Shown piece after piece: positions 45,655 to 53,862 of a stretch of DNA of 64,000 nt. Both the position numbers and the translations under genes were made by a program. The stretch is from Scortum barcoo (Eukaryota > Chordata > Actinopteri > Centrarchiformes > Terapontidae). Position 1 is the stretch's first letter, and each line of letters begins with the position of its first letter. Under the pieces are notes generated by a model, which did no database searches, was not told where the DNA came from, and saw nothing but the letters and a program-made list of their open reading frames with translations. The stretch spans positions 6,333,044-6,397,043 of the forward strand of contig CM041550.1 in the NCBI GenBank assembly GCA_023238725.1, in the 5' to 3' direction.

Positions 45655-48600
45655 AAATGTATGATAATAATAAGAGTACATTACTGATGACACCCCTGCT
45701 GTGAAATCTTACCTTTATTTGTATAGAGGACCGGAAATGCTCTCCTGAACCACAGCACAATGTCGACCTTAAAGACGTAGTAGACGATGACGCTGATGAT
45801 GAAGAGAACCGTCACACTACCAAACACCAATCCAATGGGAAGTATGACATTGGGATCTGTAGAGATGGACATCACACACACCAGACAAACAAGTTTAGGG
45901 TGCATTTCCACCGTGGACGTGTTGAGAGTACTGGACTGTCATTTTATGGGGCTGTATTAATTCTAAATGTCAAAGAAATTCATAATCTTTTGGTTTTTTT
46001 GCACAAGTGCCCTTCTCTGGCTGAGCGATCTGACTCCCCAAACACATGAATGGCATGGAAGTTAGGTAGTAACATGGCTCTTAAAAATCATTAAAACTTC
46101 AATGTATGGGTCCACTTGTGATAAAACTAAAATGAATCTCAGAACATTTATGAAAACTGAATAAACATTCACTTTCTACAGCTGTTTTTCAGATGTAAAT
46201 GTTTTTAATGATCGTATAGGAGCCAGTGAGCATCAAAACACCTGAGTCACTTCACTTTGTTTGTGGCCACTCTGTTTGTCCACACTTTCATCAGCGTTCA
46301 ACACTTACAGTAAAGACAAACTCGTCTTTACTGTAAGTGTTGAAAGATGATGAAAGTGTCTTTCAACAAGATACCAATTTAGATAAGAGTTTAATTAAAC
46401 TAATTTGTCCCACAAAGATTTACCAGTTCCACCCTCTCCGGTGTGAATATGTCCTGGTTTTCTTAGTCTGGTTTTGGACTTTTAGTTGGATGACACAAAC
46501 AGAGTGAGGTTGGTTTTCTTATGGCAGGGTTACTCTGTGTTTTTACCTGCTGGCAGCAGAGTAAAATATCCTTTGTGGACGCCCATAGAATTGAATGCGT
46601 GACATGTGTAGTTGATGTGGAAATCCTCTTCGTTCAGGTTCGAAAACACCAACAGTCGCTCCAGCCACGCCCCGTTATGGTAAGCATCCCTCCTCAAAAA
46701 ACTGTTGAGGACAGATGGATGAGAAAAAAGAGAGGAAATGCAATGAAGTATAATGATACTGCCCTCGGTTAGATCGATCTATCTGTACTCACGTCTTGCC
46801 AGCATAGCATATGAGATAAATGTATGTTTATTTCCAAATGTTAGATGTTTATTTACCTGAATTAGAGCGTTTTACCTCAGCCATGCTGATCAAGCATACA
46901 TCTGAACATTGTTAGAAATGGCAGATTACATGTAAATGACACAGCTGTGACACAAGTCATGCTAGTTGGCTTAGCCCAATTAGCCAGGATAGTCAAACTC
47001 GATGGACAATGAATAATGTAGTCAGACTGAATGCCGACATTGTCCAACAAAGGCAGCTATGTGTTCTGACTTCATCACCTGAATGTGTCAGAAGACAGAA
47101 CCAGACTTCCCACAGTGTTGACTGTGCCCAAAAAATAACTAAAGATATATGATGGTTATCTCCGCGGACATACATATATTCTCTGCTGTAGAGAAAACCT
47201 GCAGGGTTTAAGCACGTGCTGCAGTATAAGCAAGTAAACTGCAGTTGTTTGGGGAATTATCAACAGGTCAGTCTAATGATGGAGCATTACTGACAGTGTT
47301 ACTTTCTTCTGTAATTTTTTTAAAATTATTAATGGTATTTCAGTGTCTGAGTGCATTAACTGGCTCATGAGCTGCTGTTGAATGTTTTCTTAAATGACAA
47401 AAATATATTCTGCACTTTTGTTTTCCCTGCTATGCCAAAAATGTACCAAGCCTTGACATTTAAACTGGGGTACACGCTAAACTGTACATTTTATGGCTTT
47501 GAAACACACAAACTTTCATAACTTTCACTTACATCAAAAGGAGCAGATGAAACAAAATAAAAGGAAAAGTAAGGGTGCTGACCGTTTTTTTGGTGAGAAG
47601 ACACGGAGCGAGGGGTATTTTGAATTTCTGAATTTCCTTGTCTCCAGCCATCCAAACGATACTGGCCTTGGGCACCCCAACACACTCCACAAACACCAGG
47701 CACCGCTTGGTGAAATTGGACCCTAAACAAATACACACAGTCAAAAATGATGTATAGCAAAAACTTTGTATTGACCTAAACTTGAAGAACATATATACAC
47801 TGCTCAAAAAAAATAAAGGGAACACTTAAACAACACAATGTAACTCCAAGTCAATCACACTTCTGTGAAATCAAACTGTCCACTTAGGAAGCAAAACACT
47901 GATTGACAATCAATTTCACATGCTGTTGTGCAAATGGAATAGACAACAGGTGGAAATTATAGGCAATTAGCAAGACACAAGACCCCCCAATAAAGGAGTG
48001 GTTCTGCAGGTGGTGACCACAGACCACTTCTGTTTAGGAGTGTGTTTATGGGAATTTTTGACCATTCTTCCTGAAGCGCATTTGTGAGACAAGACACTGA
48101 TGTTGGACAAGAAGGCCTGGCTCACAGTCTTCGCTCTAATTCATCCCAAAGGTGTTCTGTCGGGTTGAGGTCAGGACTCTGTGCAGGCCAGTCAAGTTCT
48201 TCCACACCAAACTTGCTCATCCATGCTTTGTGCACTGGTGCGCAGTCATGTTGGAACAGGAAGGGGGCCATTCCCAAACTGTTCCCACAAAGTTGGGAAG
48301 CATGGAATTGTCCAAAATCTCTTGGTACACTGAAGCATTCAGAGTTCCTTTCACTGGAATTAAGGGGCCAAGCCCAGCTCCTGAAAAACAACCCCACACC
48401 ATAATCCCCCCTCCACCAAACTTCACGCTTGGCACAATGCAGTCAGACAAGTACTGTTCTCCTGGCAACCGCCCGCTTAAACCCAGATTCGTCCATCAGA
48501 TTGCCAGATGGAGAAGCGTGATTCGTCACTCCAGAGAATGCGTTTCCACTGCTCCAGTGGCGGCGTAGTGGCGGCGTGCTTTACACCACTGCATCCGATG

Positions 48601-51600
48601 CTTTGCATTGCACTTGGTGATGTATGGCTTGGATGCAGCTGCTTGGCCATGGAAACCCATTCCATGAAGCTCTCTACGCACTGTTCTTGAGCTAATCTGT
48701 AGGCCACATGAAGTTTGGAGGTCTGTAGCGATTGCCTCTGCAGAAAGTTGGCGACCTCTGCGCACTATGTGCCTCAGCATCCGCTGACCCCGCTCTGTCA
48801 TTTTATGTGGCCTGCCACTTCGTGGCTGAGTTGCTGTCATTCCCAATCACTTCCACTTTGTTATAATACCACTGACAGACAGTTGACTATGGAATATTTA
48901 GTAGCGAAGGAAATTTCAGGACTGGACTTGCTGCACAGGTGGCATCCAATCACAGTACCACGCTGGAATTCACTGAGCTCCTGAGAGCGACCCATTCTTT
49001 CACAAATGTTTGTAGAAGCAGTCTGCATGCCTAGGTGCTTGATTTTATACACCTGTGGCCATGGAAGTGATTGGAACACCTGAATTCAACTATTTGGATG
49101 GGTGAGTGAATACTTTTGGCAATATAGTGTATATTGCAGGTCCCACTGTCAATAATGTAATCTGATTACCCAAATCTGATTACATATTGTAAGATACGTA
49201 TTTTATTCTCTTATTTGAGAGTTGTAAGGTTAAAAGAGGGATATCACATGTTCATGTTACAAAGCATTCTGCCTGAAATGTGCATGTACATTTACTTACT
49301 GTGCAATAACAACAAAGGGATGAAATGAATCAGGAGGCAGTTATTAACACGATCCAAATGTGTTGGTCTGATTGAATCTTGAGTCAGCCAAACTGCAAAA
49401 TACCATATTTCACCAAAAATGTTGCAGACACACTCACCCATCTGCTCCTTGAGTGTTTCATTGGCTGGTTCACGGATTTGTGGAACCAACGAGTACTTTC
49501 CTGCAAAGACAGACGACAGAAAATAGAGCAACAGCTGTGACTTATGTGCTGCTCACTATATTATTTGTAATGTTTGTGATTTGGAAAAGTGAAGTGTGTT
49601 CCACTGGAGGAATCACTGTGTTGTGTTGTGGACATACAGCATAAAGTCCCTCACTCGCTCTCTTAACTACTTGTCTTCATTCTCACCTGTGACCTGGGCA
49701 TCGATGGTCTCTGATATCGATCCCGTGACGCCACCGAGAGTGAACGTCAAGGTTACACGTGTAGGAGCCATTGTCTCGAAGTTCTACCTTGTCGATCTTC
49801 AGTGTGGTAGCATCTATGAAGGAGTACCTGTCTGTTCCATCAACTATGAGATCACAACCCTAGATGAAGAAAGAAAATGTCTTTTTATGATGACGATACG
49901 TAAACAACACTACTTTTTTAATGAAGGCACATGGTCTTCTGGGTATTCTGTTGATAAAAGGGGCCAGACTGCTTGACAGTTCAAGGGGAAGTCATAAGAA
50001 AAGTCTTGTCGTTCCTTTGAATTTTTGAACAGTCAGTACCTTCAACGACAACTTTCATGATATATTGATACTCCAGTGATTCATGTAATCAAATGTCCAT
50101 TTTATTTCTCCGTAATTGACATAGTTGGCATTACTAGTGATGGCACCCATGCTGAATGGAGAACAGTCAACCTTGTTTCCAACAAAAATAGGGCTAGTTG
50201 AAACAGTGGGAGTTAATTGTACTAAAAATCACCAAAATTACTGTTAAAGTAAAGTATATTATGACTTTCCCCCAACATGACTATAAATATCAGTTTTTAG
50301 GGTTCTTCAATGTTGTATCTTGTACATACTGGATAACACTGAAGTATTTTGCCGGTTTTGAGACCCTTCAAAACGTCCTTCTGTGATCTAGTATATGTAC
50401 TGATACAAACAACATTTCAGCTTACAGAGTTTTCTTCTTCTTTGCATGGATCTGGCCCAGAAAAACTCCTGTGCAACATCTGGTGTAAGCTCAATAGTTC
50501 AGCAAACAGTTTAAATATCGGGGCTCAACAAGACTTTCCCATAACTCACTCTGTACCACTTGACGGAGGGAGTGATGTTGTAGCTTTTTAGTTTCTTGAT
50601 GTCGTTCTTCAAAGGGCAGGCCAGGTTGTCAGTGACTCCCCTGGTAAGAATTTGATCAGCTCTCTGTGGCCTTCCACATTCTCCAGGAACTGGCAGATCC
50701 ACTATGAGCTTGGTGACCTGCCTGTAACACTGAAAGGGAGTCCTGTTGAAAATTGAAAATGATTTTGTTTTTAACAGTGAAGAGAGAATCTTTGTTCGTA
50801 GTTAAGCAATGAGTTACTGAGTCAGGAGCTTCTCTGGTTTATTTAAATACAGTACACAGAAAGCTTATAAACTACATATAGTACATGTTCAGCTCTAAAC
50901 ATCATTGTTTTGCTTTTTAAGTAATCCTGAACAGTCTTTGTTTAAACGTTTGAAGATGTAGCTGTGGTTCAAGTGAGAAAAATGGTAATGTTAGTTAATG
51001 GTAAAGATAAATGCAGAAAACTGGTTTTCTACCTGTGTGCTGACAGCAGCTGACTGGTTTATTTTATTTATTATTCAAATTGAATTACAGAAAATGAACA
51101 TCTGTCACTTTATATATTTATGTTTATTAACATTAAGACTTGTGCTGTCGCCTCAGCCCTCCCACACTAAAAATATCTCCCCATGTGCATGCCACTAGGA
51201 GTTGCTAAAGTCGAAAATGTTCAAATCTTAAACATTGGTGCTGCAATCTCCTGCTCCAGATGTGCATATGTGCAGTTGTTTTTATTGATTCACCCAACGT
51301 CTGTTGATATTTCTCTTTTCCACGAATGCCACCGTACCTCAGTATGGTCTCATATTCCCCGGCATCACCTAGCATAACTTTAAGAATCCACAGAGTCTCT
51401 CCGTTCACCAGGATTCGACCCGTCTGGTTGCTTATTTCTTGGCCCGTTGTCAAGTTGTACCAGGTGATGTTGTAAGGGACGGCTGTGACGTTAAAGTCTT
51501 TTGGAGACACCGGGATGCTATTCAGCATGGCCACATCCCCGGGAACAGACAAAACCCTCTCACGCCATTCTTTGGTACAGTTCTCTGCAACAGTGAAGAA

Positions 51601-52588
51601 CAGATTTGTCTTTTATTTCAGCCATTCATTGTGATCCAGGTCTGAGCAAACCTGCCCATGTCAAACTCTGGAGTTTTCAAGCAATTGCTAATTGTTTGGC
51701 AGGAAAAGCATGGTAACTTTATTTATATCACACATTTCATTACAAGAAAAGTCAACGTGCTTGTACCTGACTTTAAAGTGACCTAAAGAGGTTGAAGAGA
51801 TTTGGTTTGGGGGCCTTCACTCATTATTCATTTGCTCTCACGTATATTTTTGGATTTCTGTCTTATATAACGTCGTTTGATTTGATTGGCCTTTTCTTCT
51901 TGTTGGATGTTTTTTTCCCCTCAGGGTCTTACAGTTGCTCAGAGGACATTGTGCCAGGCTTCCAGTATTTTTCCATGCCGCTGTTTGTCAGTGAGTTGGT
52001 TTTTCCAATTCTCTGGCTGCTGAAGCTAAAATCACTGGTCAGTTTTGCTTTGTTCCCAGCATGTACTTTAGAAAACTGAGGCAGGATGTAATTGTTGCAA
52101 GGTCAAATGTACACACGGTATGGTGTATTCATTTTTCGTAGTGATGCTGTAATTAACTCTGAACTGATTCAGATTTCTTAAAGTGTCTCACAGCTGATTG
52201 AAACCTTTTTGAAGAACTAAACTTTGTTGGTTGGTTCCACTTCAGCACTAAATGTGTTTAGTACTTGACTGCCCAGCATCAGAGCCAGCAACCTGGCTTT
52301 TTTGTCGGATGATCTATCAGAAACACTGCCGACTGACGAAACAGTGACACAAAGACTGAATTACCACTAGTAGCCACAAGATGGTGACAGCTGTGTACAA
52401 ACTGGAGGCAGATGGTGGAGTTGGACTTGCCGAGACGTGTGTGTACAGTGTGTCAGCTTCACAGCTCAAGACATATTTATGGTGTTCAAGAAAACAGTGT
52501 GATTCAGCTTACCGTGTACGAATCCTGTACAGATACCAAGTGCTCCGAGGAAAAACAGAAGGCTTCCCAGTGTTGAATACAGGCCCAT
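40670..52588 (-). CDS. il1r1: Gene C: IL-1 receptor type 1-like (11 coding exons)
   Basis: Coding exons in order: 52588-52513, 51584-51338, 50721-50550, 49859-49687, 49500-49438, 47722-47605, 46692-46547, 45856-45713, 42654-42487, 41767-41496, 40966-40670. About 624 residues: signal peptide 1-25, Ig domains about 26-330, membrane helix about 335-358, TIR about 383-610. TIR boxes are LHDAYVAYP, FIAGRDCLPGG and RFWKELRYHMPVR. VLVELEEI..LPESVRHLRKKQGA parallels IL-1R1, the signalling receptor for IL-1. The TIR is longer than usual because of a Ser/Gly-rich loop in the middle exon and a basic/acidic insert before box 3. Exon 49687-49859 is one base too long (frameshift). Two Tc1-type elements sit in its introns. 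Gene D is a close paralogue, so the symbol names the subfamily rather than a proven orthologue. Confidence 0.87.
41496..41767 (-). CDS. il1r1: Gene C exon: TIR domain, middle part, with expanded loop
   Basis: 272 bases between acceptor cctccctgcag and donor GTGAGAAA. VEENIQASRRILLLYTAST is strand C; a Ser/Gly/Asn/Asp-rich insert of roughly 45 residues follows (for example DGSSGVNFDGSDG), then QLECVTAMHRALLEGSLK. Confidence 0.88.
42239..42278. repeat. Perfect 17-base-pair hairpin in gene C intron
   Basis: Arm AGGCATTCATTTCACAG, loop TGTCTG, arm CTGTGAAATGAATGCCT. It lies between the first and middle TIR exons. Confidence 0.9.
42487..42654 (-). CDS. il1r1: Gene C exon: TIR domain, first part
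   Basis: 168 bases. Box 1 is GKLHDAYVAYP, with His where Tyr is usual. Box-2 region is ACGYKLFIAGRDCLPGG. The exon ends in a seven-G run directly before GTAAGTG, so both frame and donor depend on the exact count of that homopolymer. Confidence 0.87.
43853..43897. repeat. (TG)n microsatellite
   Basis: About 22 TG units immediately left of the transposon at 43905. Confidence 0.96.
43905..45491 (+). mobile_element. Tc1/mariner-type transposon in gene C intron, inactive
   Basis: Inverted terminal repeats of at least 29 bases (CACTGCTC, an A run, TAAAGGGAACACT) at both ends, flanked by TA. Length 1587 bases. It sits between the membrane exon and the first TIR exon, inside a TG/TA microsatellite. 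The transposase frame is broken. Confidence 0.93.
44172..45191 (+). pseudogene. Tc1/mariner transposase remnant
   Basis: The N-terminal part has a helix-turn-helix (QVVHLIQDGTSMRAVARRF) and an Arg-rich linker. A shift near 44600 moves on to VLFTDESRFTL (first Asp). A run of four 9-base units (DRP DRP repeats) follows near 44660-44695. A further frame break near 44938 precedes MDWPARSPDLNPIEHIWD (catalytic Glu). Not one continuous frame. Confidence 0.9.
45492..45650. repeat. (TATG/TA)n microsatellite
   Basis: About 160 bases of GTAT and AT units directly right of the transposon. It produces meaningless Ile/Tyr open frames on both strands. Confidence 0.95.
45713..45856 (-). CDS. il1r1: Gene C exon: transmembrane segment
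   Basis: It lies between acceptor catctctacag and donor GTAAGATT. It encodes VFGSVTVLFIISVIVYYV followed by the IL-1R1-like juxtamembrane motif FKVDIVLWFRRAF. Confidence 0.9.
46282..46359. repeat. Long hairpin in gene C intron
   Basis: Arms ACACTTTCATCA / TGATGAAAGTGT (12 bp), a 3-base internal loop on each side, then TTCAACACTTACAGTAAAGAC paired perfectly with its complement (21 bp), and a 6-base loop (AAACTC). The size and shape resemble a microRNA precursor or a small palindromic insert. It lies between the Ig3 and membrane exons. Confidence 0.9.
46547..46692 (-). CDS. il1r1: Gene C exon: Ig domain 3, second part
   Basis: It encodes LERLLVFSNLNEEDFHIN, YTCHAFNS (F-strand Cys) and YFTLLPA before donor GTAAAAAC. 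The acceptor is either at 46693 (ttttttgag) or three bases further in (gaggag); both keep the frame and differ by one Arg. Confidence 0.8.
47605..47722 (-). CDS. il1r1: Gene C exon: Ig domain 3, first part
   Basis: It starts after acceptor gtatttgtttag with GSNFTKRCLVFVECVG (B-strand Cys) and ASIVWMAGD (core Trp). A 118-base length, equal to gene A, ends at CTCC|GTGTCT, the only nearby GT in the right phase. That donor is weak, so the 3' border is less sure than the others. Confidence 0.7.
47798..49129 (-). mobile_element. Chimeric Tc1-type element in gene C intron
   Basis: The left 234 bases (47798-48031) match the left end of the element at 43905. At AGACCACTTCT the match stops, and sequence of a different Tc1 family on the opposite strand begins and runs to a Tc1 terminal repeat ending GGCAATATAGTG. 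TA flanks both outer ends. It lies between the Ig2-Ig3 linker exon and Ig3. Confidence 0.88.
48120..49079 (-). pseudogene. Tc1 transposase remnant in the chimeric element
   Basis: In order on the minus strand: MGRSQELSEFQRGTVIGCHL; a paired-type DNA-binding region (RTVRRELHGMGFHGQAAASK); GGGGIMVWGCFSGAGLGPL; FLFQHDCAPVHKA (second Asp); LDWPAQSPDLNPTEHLWDEL (catalytic Glu, with Thr for the usual Ile). The pieces fall in three frames and the 3' terminal repeat is missing. Confidence 0.88.
49438..49500 (-). CDS. il1r1: Gene C exon: Ig2-Ig3 linker
   Basis: 63 bases between acceptor tgtctttgcag and donor GTGAGTGT. It encodes GKYSLVPQIREPANETLKEQ, then M plus one base; NET is a glycosylation site. 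Confidence 0.82.
49687..49859 (-). CDS. il1r1: Gene C exon: Ig domain 2, second part, frameshifted
   Basis: It starts in phase 0 with GCDLIVDGTDRYSF and is in frame through VELRDNGSYTCNL. The expected continuation (FTLGGVTGSISETIDAQVT) lies one base out of frame. One extra base in the pair at 49749-49750 (TT on the coding strand) explains it. The phases require 172 bases; 173 are present. Read unshifted, the frame stops in the linker exon. Donor GTGAGAAT. Confidence 0.82.
50550..50721 (-). CDS. il1r1: Gene C exon: end of Ig1 and start of Ig2
   Basis: 172 bases, open and in phase, between acceptor tcagtgttacag and donor GTGAGTTA. It encodes VPGECGRPQ, DNLACPLKND (Ig2 B-strand Cys) and SVKWYR (core Trp). 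Confidence 0.87.
51338..51584 (-). CDS. il1r1: Gene C exon: Ig domain 1, main part
   Basis: 247 bases between acceptor cactgttgcag and donor GTACGGTG. Core Trp is in NITWYN; the E-F turn is LWILKVMLGDAGEYETIL. The B-strand Cys (VAMLNSIP) and F-strand Cys (EYETI) are both absent; an N-terminal Cys (ENC) remains. Several NxT/S sites occur (NCT, NVT, NIT, NLT, NQT). Confidence 0.86.
52513..52588 (-). CDS. il1r1: Gene C coding exon 1: signal peptide
   Basis: The exon opens at 52590, two bases before ATG, after acceptor ttattttcag. It encodes MGLYSTLGSLLFFLGALGIC, then TGFVH plus one base and a GTAAGCTG donor. Strong signal-peptide character and the same phase as in A and B. Confidence 0.87.
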
Positions 52589-53803
52589 AGCTGAAAATAA
52601 CACGTATAAACACTTAGAAATTATCAGAATATGTCTTTGGCTTACCAGACACAAGAAAACAGCCACATGAAAAACAGTTAGGCAGTTAGTTAAAAGTTAA
52701 AAATACACATAAACAAGGTCACATTAGGCATTAAAACACAGTTCATGTCTCTGTTTGTGGCTTAAGTCTCATCTGCCACTTTGCAGAGGTAAGGATCTGG
52801 ATGGCACCATGGATGAAAGACTCCCTAGATACATTTTTTTTTTTTTAAATGCCAGTGCTGTTCAATGATTCCTCCCAGAGCTCAAAGACTGACTGAAGAG
52901 GATCGGTGCTATCTCCCAGGGTACTCCTTCCTCATCTTCTTTTTGTAAAAAGCTGGGTCTAGGGCTTTAAAACACATCAATAATGAGCAAAACCTCTCTC
53001 TGCTACTCACCTCTGTGTTCCAGTAGTGGGTGCTGTTGGTTCCCTTTCCCCTTAATATTTAGACTAGTTTCACTTTTTTAATTGGTGGCTCCAATGTGAT
53101 TAGCATCAGCGTTCACATTAGCACTGTTGTTTTCCAAGAAATATGAGGCCTTCTGGAGTGAACTGTTTTGTTTTAGTACGTTAAACAATTTGTAGGTCAG
53201 AGCAGAGTTTGTGGTTGCAGGAGCTTGTTCATTTTAGCAACCTGAGTAGCTGCAAAATAGAAGCAACAGCAGCTCTGAGTTTAGGGTTAGGTTAGCACTA
53301 ATGCATGCAAATCTGAATTCCCTTACAGTTAAGTCTAGGTATCCTTCAGGTGTGTTTTCAGCCACACTCAGGAATTTAAAGTAATTTACAGTGCTGTACT
53401 TCACAGTTTTTGATATTTGGAGTTACAAACACCATGCGGCTAGTACAAAACAGCTATTGAGAATGCCTACTTTTAGTACCAAATACCAACATTAAGGGAG
53501 ATAAAAATATGTTTTGAACTTGGAAAGTGGCAGTTTGAGTTCCAGGAAGGATGCTGGGCAAATCTTGAAAGTAGGTGAATTACCATATCAAGAAAAGAGT
53601 GCCACAGGAAAGTAAACTTCCTCATTTCATGGTGAGTTTTCATCTTTTTGGTATTGCTCATCATCAAATGCTCATTACTGCTCAGTAAATGCCAATATAT
53701 CAGCTTAACCAGTGCTCTTTGTCCAGTCATGTTGGGTGGGCTGTAATTAAACTATGTGACTAAAGCTAGAAACAGACAGAAACAGATAAATAAGGGGTCT
53801 TAC

Positions 53804-53862
53804 CCAAAATATACCCGAGGATGACTGGACCTGATCCAAAATGTCTTCAACTCTGAACATCG
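53804..53862 (-). other. Gene C 5' UTR exon 2, candidate
   Basis: A 59-base segment with good borders (acceptor ttttctatctctag, donor GTAAGACC). It holds an ATG at 53860 that opens a frame running into the signal exon out of frame with the receptor start. There is no coding evidence, so the exon is inferred from splice signals only. Confidence 0.4.

Noticed and set aside
45436..45693. Ile/Tyr-repeat open frames on both strands
   Set aside because: They are translations of the TA/TATG microsatellite beside the transposon.
47529..47825. Extended open frame around the gene C Ig3 exon
   Set aside because: Only 47605-47722 is supported; the N-terminal part comes from the intron and the transposon terminal repeat.
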